Position numbers and translations under genes: made by a program
In this document: positions 8,632-15,687 of the stretch, in pieces
How the letters are laid out: every line of letters starts with the position of its first letter
Numbering within the stretch: the stretch's first letter is position 1
DNA from: Chitinophaga eiseniae
GTDB lineage: Bacteria; Bacteroidota; Bacteroidia; Chitinophagales; Chitinophagaceae
Direction: 5' to 3'
DNA: 64,000 nucleotides
Assembly: GCF_900167135.1 (NCBI RefSeq)
Contig: NZ_FUWZ01000002.1
Span: 1,390,651-1,454,650, forward strand
Notes under the pieces: model-generated
The model's input: only the letters and a program-made list of their open reading frames with translations
Databases searched by the model: none
Told to the model about the DNA's origin: nothing

Positions 8632-8672
8632 TTATTTGACTTTGTCAAATAAATATATTTGATTAAGTCAAA
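8632..8672. promoter_or_regulatory. Paired palindromic operator-like sites
   Basis: Site one is TTATTTGAC, TTT, GTCAAATAA (8632-8652), a perfect 9-3-9 palindrome. Site two is TTTGATTAAGTCAAA (8658-8672), with one mismatch from symmetry. The centres are about 23 bp apart, roughly two helical turns, as expected for two dimers of a winged-helix (for example MarR-type) repressor. They lie 10 to 50 bases upstream of the small minus-strand ORF. No regulator gene is adjacent. Confidence 0.55.
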
Positions 8673-8711
8673 CAATTATTTATAATATATTGTCTTATAA
8701 AATATTATAGA

Positions 8712-9335
8712 TCATTTCCCTTCCTGTCGTTGGGTGAGGTCATAACTTCCCAGCCTTAATTTCACCGGGATACCGGTTTGTTTCTGCCAGCCCCATTCTT
8801 TCTTACAGAAAAAACCAAAATGCTGGTCATAGTAAGCATGGCTGGTCATCAGATAGGCCGGGGAAGGAGGGAGGGAGGATGCAGAAGGCGGGGCAATCCG
8901 CAGCGGAATATGATCATTGGTCCGCCCTTCTTTCGAAGGCCGGTCTGAAAGGAAGCTACCGAAGGAGATCCTACCGGCCGGAAGGCCATCTGTAAAGAAG
9001 CCGTCGAACGACTGCCGTCCGGAAGCATGGCTACCGGACAGGAAACGGGCGTTGATGCCGCCGGGAAGGCGACTGCCGGAAGCGGGGGCTAATGGATGCG
9101 CAGCGGGGCTGCCGGTAAAAAGGACAGCACCATTACGGGAAAACAACACAAAGGATACATTATTTCCTGCCTGCGCGCTCCCCCGAGCCGATAAACGCCC
9201 ATGCCCGGAATCTGCATCCGGCAACCAGGTGTTGCCGGACACCGGCGACGCCGCTTCTGTGATTTTACCGGATGGTACCTGTGCCTGTAATGATAAAGGC
9301 CCTATCATCAAACAACCGATCATCCACCATTTCAT
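8712..9335 (-). CDS. Exported hypothetical protein
   Basis: ATG at 9335 gives 207 residues starting with the signal peptide MKWWMIGCLMIGPLSLQAQ. A longer frame from 9383 would overlap the gene upstream and bury the signal peptide. The middle is rich in Gly, Ser and Pro and looks disordered. The conserved part is the C-terminus: YYDQHFGFFCKKEWGWQKQ, then PVKLRLGSYDLTQRQEGK. Short exported proteins with this type of ending recur in Bacteroidota, but no function is known to me. It follows the threonylcarbamoyl-AMP synthase gene by 13 bases and is probably co-transcribed with it. Confidence 0.7.
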   Translation of the reverse strand: MKWWMIGCLMIGPLSLQAQVPSGKITEAASPVSGNTWLPDADSGHGRLSARGSAQAGNNVSFVLFSRNGAVLFTGSPAAHPLAPASGSRLPGGINARFLSGSHASGRQSFDGFFTDGLPAGRISFGSFLSDRPSKEGRTNDHIPLRIAPPSASSLPPSPAYLMTSHAYYDQHFGFFCKKEWGWQKQTGIPVKLRLGSYDLTQRQEGK

Positions 9336-9348
9336 CTTATAAAATATT

Positions 9349-9966
9349 TCAGGTAATCGCTTCATAACTACCGATGCCTTCACGTATCAGTTCGGGTTCC
9401 GGGCCGGTACAATCCACCACGGTGGAAAAACCCATTCCACCGGGGCCGCCATCCACTACAATATCCACCACCTTGCCGAATTTCTCATAAATGATTTCCG
9501 GGTCCGTATATTCTTCCACGTAGTGGTCAACCGGAAGCGTAGTGCTCATCAGCGGATTGTCCAGTTCATGCACAATCGTCCGGCAGATATTGTTGTCCGG
9601 CACCCTGATGCCCACCGTATCCTTCTTTGTTTTTAACAGCTTAGGCACCATCTTGCTGGCAGGCAGGATAAACGTATAAGGACCGGGCAGCGCTTTTTTC
9701 AGCATCCTGAATACCGGCGTATCCACACTTTTGGCATAATCCGAAAGGTGGCTGAGATCATAACAGATAAAGGAAAAATGTGCCTTCTTAGCATCAACCT
9801 GCTTAATACGCGCGATACGCTCGATCGCTTTGTGCTGGGTAATATCACAACCCAAACCGTAAACGGTATCGGTAGGATAAATAATGATACCTCCATCCTT
9901 CAGACATTCCACGATCGTTTTTATATGGCGGGGATTCGGATTATCCGGGTGAACATTTAACAGCAT
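9349..9966 (-). CDS. L-threonylcarbamoyladenylate synthase (Sua5/YrdC/TsaC family)
   Basis: ATG at 9966 gives 205 residues. The YrdC domain fills the protein: DGGIIIYPTDTVYGLGCD near the N-terminus, RIARIKQVDAKKAHFSFIC, the ATP/bicarbonate pocket region PGPYTFILPASK, and VGIRVPDNNICRTIVHELDNPLMSTT. The enzyme makes threonylcarbamoyl-AMP for t6A37 modification of ANN-decoding tRNAs. There is no C-terminal Sua5 domain, so it is the short YrdC/TsaC form. The upstream start at 10014 only adds an unlikely extension. An exported hypothetical gene follows by 13 bases. Confidence 0.92.
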   Translation of the reverse strand: MLLNVHPDNPNPRHIKTIVECLKDGGIIIYPTDTVYGLGCDITQHKAIERIARIKQVDAKKAHFSFICYDLSHLSDYAKSVDTPVFRMLKKALPGPYTFILPASKMVPKLLKTKKDTVGIRVPDNNICRTIVHELDNPLMSTTLPVDHYVEEYTDPEIIYEKFGKVVDIVVDGGPGGMGFSTVVDCTGPEPELIREGIGSYEAIT

Positions 9967-10135
9967 AGTATCATGAATTAAATGAAAGTAACAACGATGA
10001 CAACTGCGCAACAACCGTGCTGCTACTGTAAATTTACCAAATTAAATGCTCACTGTAACTTAATATGCAATTCGTAATTCATAATTCCACAATTACTTCC
10101 TATCTTTCAGCCCGATTTTTCCAAACCTACGCGGA

Positions 10136-10912
10136 ATGAAGTTAAAAGGCATTGTCCCCAGAACGTGGAGGAGATTAAAGCGGATACTGCTGGTCCTGTT
10201 TGTCGCACAATTTGTATATATCATCCTGTTACGATGGGTCAATCCACCGATCACCATCACCATGATCTCCAGCTGGTTCAGCGGCTGGGGCACCGACAAA
10301 CATCTGCAGAAATCCTGGGCCAGCTACGATGAAATATCCCAGCACGCCAAACTGGCCGTGATTGCCAGCGAAGATCAGCTCTTCCCTGACCACGACGGGT
10401 TCGACTATAAGTCTATCGAAAAGGCGATGAAACATAATTCCACCAGTAAAAAAATAAGAGGGGCCAGCACTATCAGCCAGCAAACGGCTAAAAATGTATT
10501 CCTCTGGCAGGGCCGCAGCTGGGTGCGTAAAGGACTAGAAGTGTATTTTACATTTATGATCGAAAAGATCTGGGGAAAGCAGCGTATACTGGAAGTATAC
10601 CTAAACGTGGCCCAAACAGGGGATGGCATCTTTGGCGTGGAAGCCGCTTCACAGGCTTACTATCACAAAACTGCCGCCAGCCTGAACCGGGAAGAAGCTG
10701 CGATGATAGCCGCCTGTCTTCCTAACCCGGTTAAATATACCGTGACGCCACCGGCCCGCATTACCACCTGGAGGCAAAGGAAAATTCTGATACAGATGCG
10801 CAACCTGGCGCCGGACCCGGACATTATGGAACTTGTTTCCGGCGTGAAAAAAGAACCGGCCGCATCAGATAAAAACGCTACTCCGCCAGCAAACGGCTCA
10901 CAGCCTCAATAG
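10136..10912 (+). CDS. mtgA: Monofunctional biosynthetic peptidoglycan transglycosylase
   Basis: The 258-residue GT51 protein has one N-terminal membrane anchor (about residues 15-35, LLVLFVAQFVYIILL) and then the glycosyltransferase domain. The motif ASEDQLFPDHDGFD carries the catalytic Glu, and RGASTISQQTAKNVFLW and KQRILEVYLNVAQ are the other GT51 signatures. There is no transpeptidase domain. It polymerises lipid II into glycan strands on the outer face of the inner membrane. Its 3' end overlaps the convergent kinase gene by 35 bases. Confidence 0.95.
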   Translation: MKLKGIVPRTWRRLKRILLVLFVAQFVYIILLRWVNPPITITMISSWFSGWGTDKHLQKSWASYDEISQHAKLAVIASEDQLFPDHDGFDYKSIEKAMKHNSTSKKIRGASTISQQTAKNVFLWQGRSWVRKGLEVYFTFMIEKIWGKQRILEVYLNVAQTGDGIFGVEAASQAYYHKTAASLNREEAAMIAACLPNPVKYTVTPPARITTWRQRKILIQMRNLAPDPDIMELVSGVKKEPAASDKNATPPANGSQPQ

Positions 10913-11399
10913 CCAGCGCCTCCCGCTGTTCATAACTTCCCCGTATATCCGTCCAGGTTACGCCCGACTGCATCACGATGTCGCGGTACACCTGGTAGAA
11001 ATAAGACCGCATCTCGGGGTCGGGATATTCACGCTGGGGATCTTCTTCCCAGGGCAGGTCTATATAAGTCAGCAGATAATGATCGCACTCCTGTGCCGCG
11101 ATGGCTGTCAGTATACGGGGATCGCATTCCTGGTATTTATGCTCGCTCCAAACTTTTATCACATACAGGTCTGTATCACATACAAGCAGGCTGTTGGCCC
11201 TGGCGGCCATTTCACGCTCCAGCTGTAACTGTCCCTCGGCGATGGACAGCAGATCATGCTGCTCATAGGGGCGCCCCAGGCCGTCCAGGTATTTCCGGGC
11301 ATACTCCGGTGTCCAGACGGTGTGGAAATGCGCTGCCAGCAGGGCGCTAAGCGTACTTTTGCCTGTTGACTCAGGCCCTATGACGACTACTTTTTTCAT
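10878..11399 (-). CDS. NadR-type ribosylnicotinamide kinase domain protein
   Basis: The 173-residue P-loop protein begins MKKVVVIGPESTGKSTLSAL, with Walker A GPESTGKS. TPEYARKYLDG, CDTDLYVIKVWSEHKY and DIRGSYEQR match the kinase half of NadR. The nicotinamide mononucleotide adenylyltransferase half and the DNA-binding domain of enteric NadR are absent, so this is a stand-alone kinase domain. It would phosphorylate imported nicotinamide riboside to NMN and so trap it. It overlaps the upstream pnuC gene by four bases (ATGA), showing translational coupling, and that context supports the call. Confidence 0.88.
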   Translation of the reverse strand: MKKVVVIGPESTGKSTLSALLAAHFHTVWTPEYARKYLDGLGRPYEQHDLLSIAEGQLQLEREMAARANSLLVCDTDLYVIKVWSEHKYQECDPRILTAIAAQECDHYLLTYIDLPWEEDPQREYPDPEMRSYFYQVYRDIVMQSGVTWTDIRGSYEQREALAIEAVSRLLAE

Positions 11400-12019
11400 G
11401 AATGGGAGGTTTCCTGTTGCAGCACAGCCTTACGCCAGCTACGATATCCGAAGATAGCAATGATAAACAAAAAGATGGTCAGCAACGCAGTCGGATACAG
11501 ATGTTTGTAAAACAACAGCGGTACCGCCACAAAATTGGAGATATTCAGCAATATCCAGGTTTCTACTTTCCGCTTCGCCAACAGCCACATGCCGCCACAG
11601 GCGGTGGCAGAAATAAAGGAGTCCATGACCGGTACGTTAGAATCGGAAAAGTTGACCAGCAACAGATAGAAGGTAGCCCATCCTGCCAGTGCGATGAAGA
11701 TCGCCGTAGCCAGCTCCCGGGGGCTGCTACGGCTGATCTTCACTTCCGGTTTGGCCGGTCCCTGCCGGGACCAGTATATCCATCCGTAAATGCTCATCAC
11801 CAGGTAATAGGCGTTGAGCGTGGCGTCTGCATAGAGTTTAAAGTGCTCTCTTGAAAGGAGCCAGGTATAGATGCCGGTACTGATAATACCGGTGGGATAC
11901 ACCAGTATGTTATTTTTCTTCTGAAAGATGACCGACAACACGGAAAACAGGACTGCAACAACTTCCTGCCATGTCATTGCCTGCAGGCCTTTTTGCAGTT
12001 CTGCTATAAAATCATTCAT
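11396..12019 (-). CDS. pnuC: Nicotinamide riboside transporter PnuC
   Basis: The 207-residue polytopic membrane protein has about seven hydrophobic segments. Family features include NNILVYPTGIISTGIYTWLL, LNAYYLVMSIYGWIYW (the conserved YYxxxxxYGxxxW region) and WILLNISNFVAVPLLFYKHL. PnuC proteins carry nicotinamide riboside across the inner membrane by facilitated diffusion, driven by phosphorylation inside. The four-base overlap with the NadR-type kinase gene matches that mechanism. The -7 promoter motif ends only four bases before the ATG, so the mRNA may be leaderless. Confidence 0.93.
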   Translation of the reverse strand: MNDFIAELQKGLQAMTWQEVVAVLFSVLSVIFQKKNNILVYPTGIISTGIYTWLLSREHFKLYADATLNAYYLVMSIYGWIYWSRQGPAKPEVKISRSSPRELATAIFIALAGWATFYLLLVNFSDSNVPVMDSFISATACGGMWLLAKRKVETWILLNISNFVAVPLLFYKHLYPTALLTIFLFIIAIFGYRSWRKAVLQQETSHS

Positions 12020-12023
12020 ACAA

Positions 12024-12031
12024 CAAATGTA
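12024..12031 (-). promoter_or_regulatory. -7 element directly before pnuC
   Basis: On the minus strand, TACATTTG matches TAnnTTTG exactly and ends four bases before the pnuC ATG. The transcription start would fall at or beside the start codon. No good -33 motif is evident. Confidence 0.5.
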
Positions 12032-12049
12032 AGTATTGCAGTTGATGGA

Positions 12050-13747
12050 TTATTTTTTCCGTGTACCCATGAGCGTGCCGGACACGTCCCAGAAACTCTG
12101 GCTGGTACCCGCGGGAGCGCCCTGCGGAATAGCTACCTTAATGGTATGCTGTCCAGGTCCGAGATCAGGCAGGGAAATAAACACCGGCGGCGTCAGCGTG
12201 CCCGGGCACCAGTTGGAGCGGCTCAGGTCTGAAGAGGACAAGCCGTTGCCGAAGTTGCCGGATGCCGGATTGGACAGGCGATAGGTGCCACAGTCTGTAC
12301 GCCACGGGATGAAGTGGTACACTCTTTTTCCGTCAACGAATATTTCATTCTGTTTCGGGTTGAACTCATCGCCGCCGCCCCAGCCACCGTGGCCGGTAGT
12401 AATGTAGCGTAGCTGCAGGTTGTGAACCCCTTCCGGTATGTTGACGGTCACGGTCAGAGAATCCTTATCGAAGAGGGTAGGGTACTCCTGACCGGCCATT
12501 TCCATCAGGTTGGTCGTATTAAAAACCGGGGAGATCCAGTCCGGCTTATGATTGTTTTCATCTTCATCATCACCAGGATAATATTTAAAGCGCAGGCTTA
12601 CTTTGTGGCCGCCCTTATCGTAGTTACCGATGTAAACGCCGAGCCACACTTCGCCCTGGAGGCGGTTTTGCAGTTCGGTGATGTCTTGTTTGTACATCAC
12701 GGAATCGGCCCAGTGGTATCCTTTGATCTTCACCTGGTCATTGAAGTGGCGCACGCCGAACGGTGTAAAGAAACGCAGCACCTCCAGTGCCGGAAGATAA
12801 TGATCGGTGGCGACCATGCCCTGGTACTGTTTGCCGTTTTTAGCGGTGAACACCGGCAGGGCGGCGGCGCCTTTGCGGAGACCGTCGAGGAAGGAGGACG
12901 CTTTGTCTGTGGGCACCATGAATACCGAGCCGGTACGGTCATAGGCGTCCCCGTTGGAATACTGCACCAGTTCAGCGAACATGGTTTCCCCTTTTTTAGG
13001 AGCGGGCAGTTTTACTTTTTTGAGGATCACGGTACCGCCGGCATAGCGGTAAGTGACGTTTGGCTGGTCGTCTGCCGGGTTGGCGATATTGTTGCCCCAG
13101 CTGATCTGCTCCTGGTCAAACACCGGCAGGGTGGAGTAGCGGCTTTCGATCACCTCCCGCATATAGGCGGCATCGTCTACCAGTTGACCTGTTTGTGCTG
13201 GCCATGCCAGTTCTGCCGGGGTTATTCTGCGGTAATCGATTTTTTGGGCGATGGTTTCACTGTTGCCATTGCGTACGATTTTGAGCACCAGTCCCAGTCC
13301 CGGCGCAATGGTCAGGTTGGGCGTGCCTTTGAGAGGCAGCTGGTTAGTATACCATACTTCGATGGTATTGGAGCGGATGAAGAGTTTGGCTTTCTGGCAC
13401 ACCAGTCCGAGAATAGTGTCTGTACCCGGCAGCAATTCCGGTTGTACATACTCCGCGAAGGGTTTCTTCAACGTGTAGTTATTCCCGTTAGGACTGCCAA
13501 GTACCTGCAGCGAGGCTTTTTCGGCCAGGTCCAGGTACTGCTGCTCTTTGGCGGCAGTACCGCCGGGAACGATATGGGCCTTGTTGTGGTCAATGAACAG
13601 CCGCAGGCCGCTGCCCACTTCTTTTCCGTTGCTGCGCATCCCGTAGGTGATCACGGCGGTGGCGCTGTCGGTGTTTTTCTTCTTCTGTGCCAGTACCGGC
13701 TGGGCTGTGATGGCCAGGCCGGTCAACATAACCAGTAATCCTTTCAT
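12050..13747 (-). CDS. PNGase F-type peptide N-glycosidase, long form with N-terminal extension
   Basis: ATG at 13747 gives 565 residues with the signal peptide MKGLLVMLTGLAITAQPVLAQ; the earlier ATG at 13804 lies beyond a terminator hairpin and is rejected. The C-terminal half resembles the two jelly-roll domains of PNGase F: LEVLRFFTPFGVRHFNDQ (N-terminal jelly roll), then TTGHGGWGGGDEF, NEIFVDGKRVYHFIPWRTDC and SRSNWCPGT, which parallel the GWCPG region of the Flavobacterium enzyme. It would release N-glycans from glycoproteins in the periplasm or outside the cell. Classical PNGase F precursors are near 350 residues; the extra ~200 here recall the PNGase F-II type, which has an additional N-terminal domain. 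That subtype is inference. pnuC follows in the same direction. Confidence 0.82.
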   Translation of the reverse strand: MKGLLVMLTGLAITAQPVLAQKKKNTDSATAVITYGMRSNGKEVGSGLRLFIDHNKAHIVPGGTAAKEQQYLDLAEKASLQVLGSPNGNNYTLKKPFAEYVQPELLPGTDTILGLVCQKAKLFIRSNTIEVWYTNQLPLKGTPNLTIAPGLGLVLKIVRNGNSETIAQKIDYRRITPAELAWPAQTGQLVDDAAYMREVIESRYSTLPVFDQEQISWGNNIANPADDQPNVTYRYAGGTVILKKVKLPAPKKGETMFAELVQYSNGDAYDRTGSVFMVPTDKASSFLDGLRKGAAALPVFTAKNGKQYQGMVATDHYLPALEVLRFFTPFGVRHFNDQVKIKGYHWADSVMYKQDITELQNRLQGEVWLGVYIGNYDKGGHKVSLRFKYYPGDDEDENNHKPDWISPVFNTTNLMEMAGQEYPTLFDKDSLTVTVNIPEGVHNLQLRYITTGHGGWGGGDEFNPKQNEIFVDGKRVYHFIPWRTDCGTYRLSNPASGNFGNGLSSSDLSRSNWCPGTLTPPVFISLPDLGPGQHTIKVAIPQGAPAGTSQSFWDVSGTLMGTRKK

Positions 13748-13776
13748 TGTCGCTATATCTATCTTAAAAAATAAAA

Positions 13777-13801
13777 AAGCACAGCCAAAAAGACTGTGCT
13801 T
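13777..13801 (-). terminator. Terminator after the Nfu gene
   Basis: AAGCACAG at 13777-13784 pairs with CTGTGCTT at 13794-13801. Read on the minus strand it is followed by a T-run, as expected for termination after the Nfu gene and before the PNGase gene. Confidence 0.8.
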
Positions 13802-13832
13802 CATTTAACACTATCATTCACTCAACTATGGC

Positions 13833-14429
13833 TTATTCTGCTTCTGCCACAACTTCCTTCACTTCCGGGATCATACGCTTCATCATGCCTTCGATACCGG
13901 CTTTCAGCGTAATCATGGAAGAGGGGCAGCCTGAACAAGAACCCTGTAACATCAACGTAACCGTGCCTGCTTCGTAGTTTTTGAACTGAATGGCGCCGCC
14001 ATCCATTTCTACCGCAGGCTTCACGTAGTTTTCCAGCAGTTCCTTGATTCTTTTTACCACGTCGCTGTCATCCGCGCTAACGGTGTTGCTGGCGGTGTCT
14101 TTGGTCACTACCACTTCGTCTTCGTTGATAACAGGGCGGTTATCCTCCAGGTATTCCTTCAGGAAGGCTTTTACTGTAGGGATTATATCGTTCCAGTCAG
14201 TTTCACTGGTTTTGGTAAGCGTAATGAAATTGGCCATAATGAACACGCCCCTGATGAAAGGGAAGCTGAACAATTCTATTGCCAAAGGGGACGGTTTTGC
14301 GCTGGCCTCATCCGGAAAATCAATGCTCTTGCCGGGATACAACAGTTTGTTGGCTACAAACTTCATGGTTTCCGGGTTGGGCGTCATTTCCGTGTATATG
14401 CTAATGATCGGATTTCCTGTTTTAATCAT
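13833..14429 (-). CDS. Nfu-type iron-sulfur cluster scaffold protein
   Basis: The 198-residue protein has an N-terminal Nfu_N (Scaffold_Nfu) domain (IYTEMTPNPETMKFVANK, then ELFSFPFIRGVFIMANF) and a C-terminal NifU-like domain ending GSCSGCPSSMITLKAGIE, whose CxxC motif binds the transient cluster. It carries [4Fe-4S] or [2Fe-2S] clusters to apo-targets in the cytoplasm; NadA and GltB/GltD in this window are Fe-S proteins of the kind it could serve (inference). It is monocistronic, with a -7 motif just upstream and a terminator just downstream. Confidence 0.95.
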   Translation of the reverse strand: MIKTGNPIISIYTEMTPNPETMKFVANKLLYPGKSIDFPDEASAKPSPLAIELFSFPFIRGVFIMANFITLTKTSETDWNDIIPTVKAFLKEYLEDNRPVINEDEVVVTKDTASNTVSADDSDVVKRIKELLENYVKPAVEMDGGAIQFKNYEAGTVTLMLQGSCSGCPSSMITLKAGIEGMMKRMIPEVKEVVAEAE

Positions 14430-14448
14430 TTTATCCTAATTTACCCGA

Positions 14449-14456
14449 CAAAGGTA
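14449..14456 (-). promoter_or_regulatory. -7 element of the Nfu gene
   Basis: Minus-strand TACCTTTG matches TAnnTTTG exactly and ends 19 bases upstream of the ATG. Confidence 0.5.
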
Positions 14457-14580
14457 GCACTTTCCGGGCAGAATTTTAGCCGGCTGAAAGGGAAACCTCA
14501 TCGAATTTTACAATAACGTTATAAGCGGCGACAATATCCCCTCTAACGCCGTTCCCTACATCAAATTAAAAACTAATGTC

Positions 14581-15096
14581 ATGTTACTGAAAGAGCTTTC
14601 TCCCAAAATTCAGGCTGCGCTCAACCAACAAGTGGAAATGGAAGCCGCTTCGTCCCAGTATTACCTTGCCATGGCTTCGTGGGCCGAAGTACAGGGGTAT
14701 AACGGTACCGCACAGTTCCTCTACCGGCATTCCGATGAAGAGCGTATACACATGCTGAAACTGGTGAAATTCATCAACGAAAGAGGCGGTCACGGCCTCG
14801 TGCCGGCACTGCGGCAGCCGGAGCATCAGTTCGCCGACATACACGCTGTTTTTGAACATGTGTACAGCCATGAACTGGCCGTTTCCCGGGAGATCAACAA
14901 CCTGGTGGACCTCTGCCTGCAGGAAAAAGACTATGCCACCCATAACTTCATGCAGTGGTATGTCACCGAACAGATCGAAGAAGAGCGCATGGCCCGCAAC
15001 ATTCTCGATAAACTGAAACTGATCGGGGAAGACAAAGGCGGCCTTTACATCTTCGATCGTGACCTGGCCAACATGGATACGGCCGACAGACACTAA
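14581..15096 (+). CDS. Non-heme ferritin
   Basis: The 171-residue four-helix protein matches bacterial ferritin FtnA in length. The ferroxidase ligands are visible: the Glu in QQVEMEAASSQYYLAMASW, the ExxH-like SDEERIHMLKL, the mid-protein HELAVSREIN and EQIEEERMARNIL. It stores iron as a ferrihydrite core inside a 24-subunit cytoplasmic shell. The ATG at 14581 gives the standard N-terminus. Neighbours are the Nfu gene (divergent) and mgsA (same direction, with its own promoter motif). Confidence 0.95.
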   Translation: MLLKELSPKIQAALNQQVEMEAASSQYYLAMASWAEVQGYNGTAQFLYRHSDEERIHMLKLVKFINERGGHGLVPALRQPEHQFADIHAVFEHVYSHELAVSREINNLVDLCLQEKDYATHNFMQWYVTEQIEEERMARNILDKLKLIGEDKGGLYIFDRDLANMDTADRH

Positions 15097-15136
15097 TATT
15101 ATTAAATTTTACATTTATTTTATTCGGGCGGCTTAG

Positions 15137-15144
15137 TACTTTTG
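15137..15144 (+). promoter_or_regulatory. -7 element directly before mgsA
   Basis: TACTTTTG matches TAnnTTTG exactly and ends six bases before the mgsA ATG, implying a leaderless or near-leaderless mRNA. Confidence 0.5.
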
Positions 15145-15150
15145 CAGCAT

Positions 15151-15603
15151 ATGCAGACCATCAAAACGCTGAAAGCACGCAAAAGGATCGCCCTGATCGC
15201 GCACGACCACAAAAAGGCCGAGCTGATAGAATGGGCCACCTACAACAAAACGGTACTGAGCCGCCATGAACTCTACGCTACCGGCACCACCGGCAAACTG
15301 ATCGAGGAAGCGCTGGACGTTTCTGTCAGGAAACTGCTGAGCGGCCCGCTGGGTGGCGACCAGCAGATCGGCGCCCTCGTTGCGGAAGGCGCGCTGGATG
15401 TGATCATCTTCTTCTGGGACCCCATGGAAGCCCTGCCACATGATCCGGATATCAAAGCCCTGCTGCGGCTGGGCGTAGTGTGGAACATCCCCGTGGCCTG
15501 TAACCGCGCTTCGGCCGACTTCCTGCTGACATCCCCGCTGATGCACCAGGACTACGAAGTGATCCTGCCAGACTATTCCCAGTACCTGCAGCGGAAAGTA
15601 TAG
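15151..15603 (+). CDS. mgsA: Methylglyoxal synthase
   Basis: ATG at 15151 gives 150 residues; a TTG nine bases earlier lies in the promoter motif and is rejected. Signatures run through the whole protein: RIALIAHDHKK, YATGTTGKLIEEA, SGPLGGDQQIGA, IIFFWDPMEALPHDPDIKAL and VACNRASADFLLTSPLM. The catalytic Asp lies in GGDQQ. The cytoplasmic enzyme turns dihydroxyacetone phosphate into methylglyoxal and phosphate, a bypass of lower glycolysis when phosphate is short or triose-P accumulates. It is monocistronic. Confidence 0.97.
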   Translation: MQTIKTLKARKRIALIAHDHKKAELIEWATYNKTVLSRHELYATGTTGKLIEEALDVSVRKLLSGPLGGDQQIGALVAEGALDVIIFFWDPMEALPHDPDIKALLRLGVVWNIPVACNRASADFLLTSPLMHQDYEVILPDYSQYLQRKV

Positions 15604-15687
15604 TCCCACCTTTATATTCCCCCTTTTTTATGCCCTGCAGCGATGCTGCGCCGGGAAATTTCCGTACTTTAATAAAAAGCTTCGGGA

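Noticed and set aside
13748-13804. Extended N-terminus of the PNGase-type protein from the ATG at 13804
   Set aside because: It would start beyond the terminator hairpin of the Nfu gene and place the signal peptide internally.
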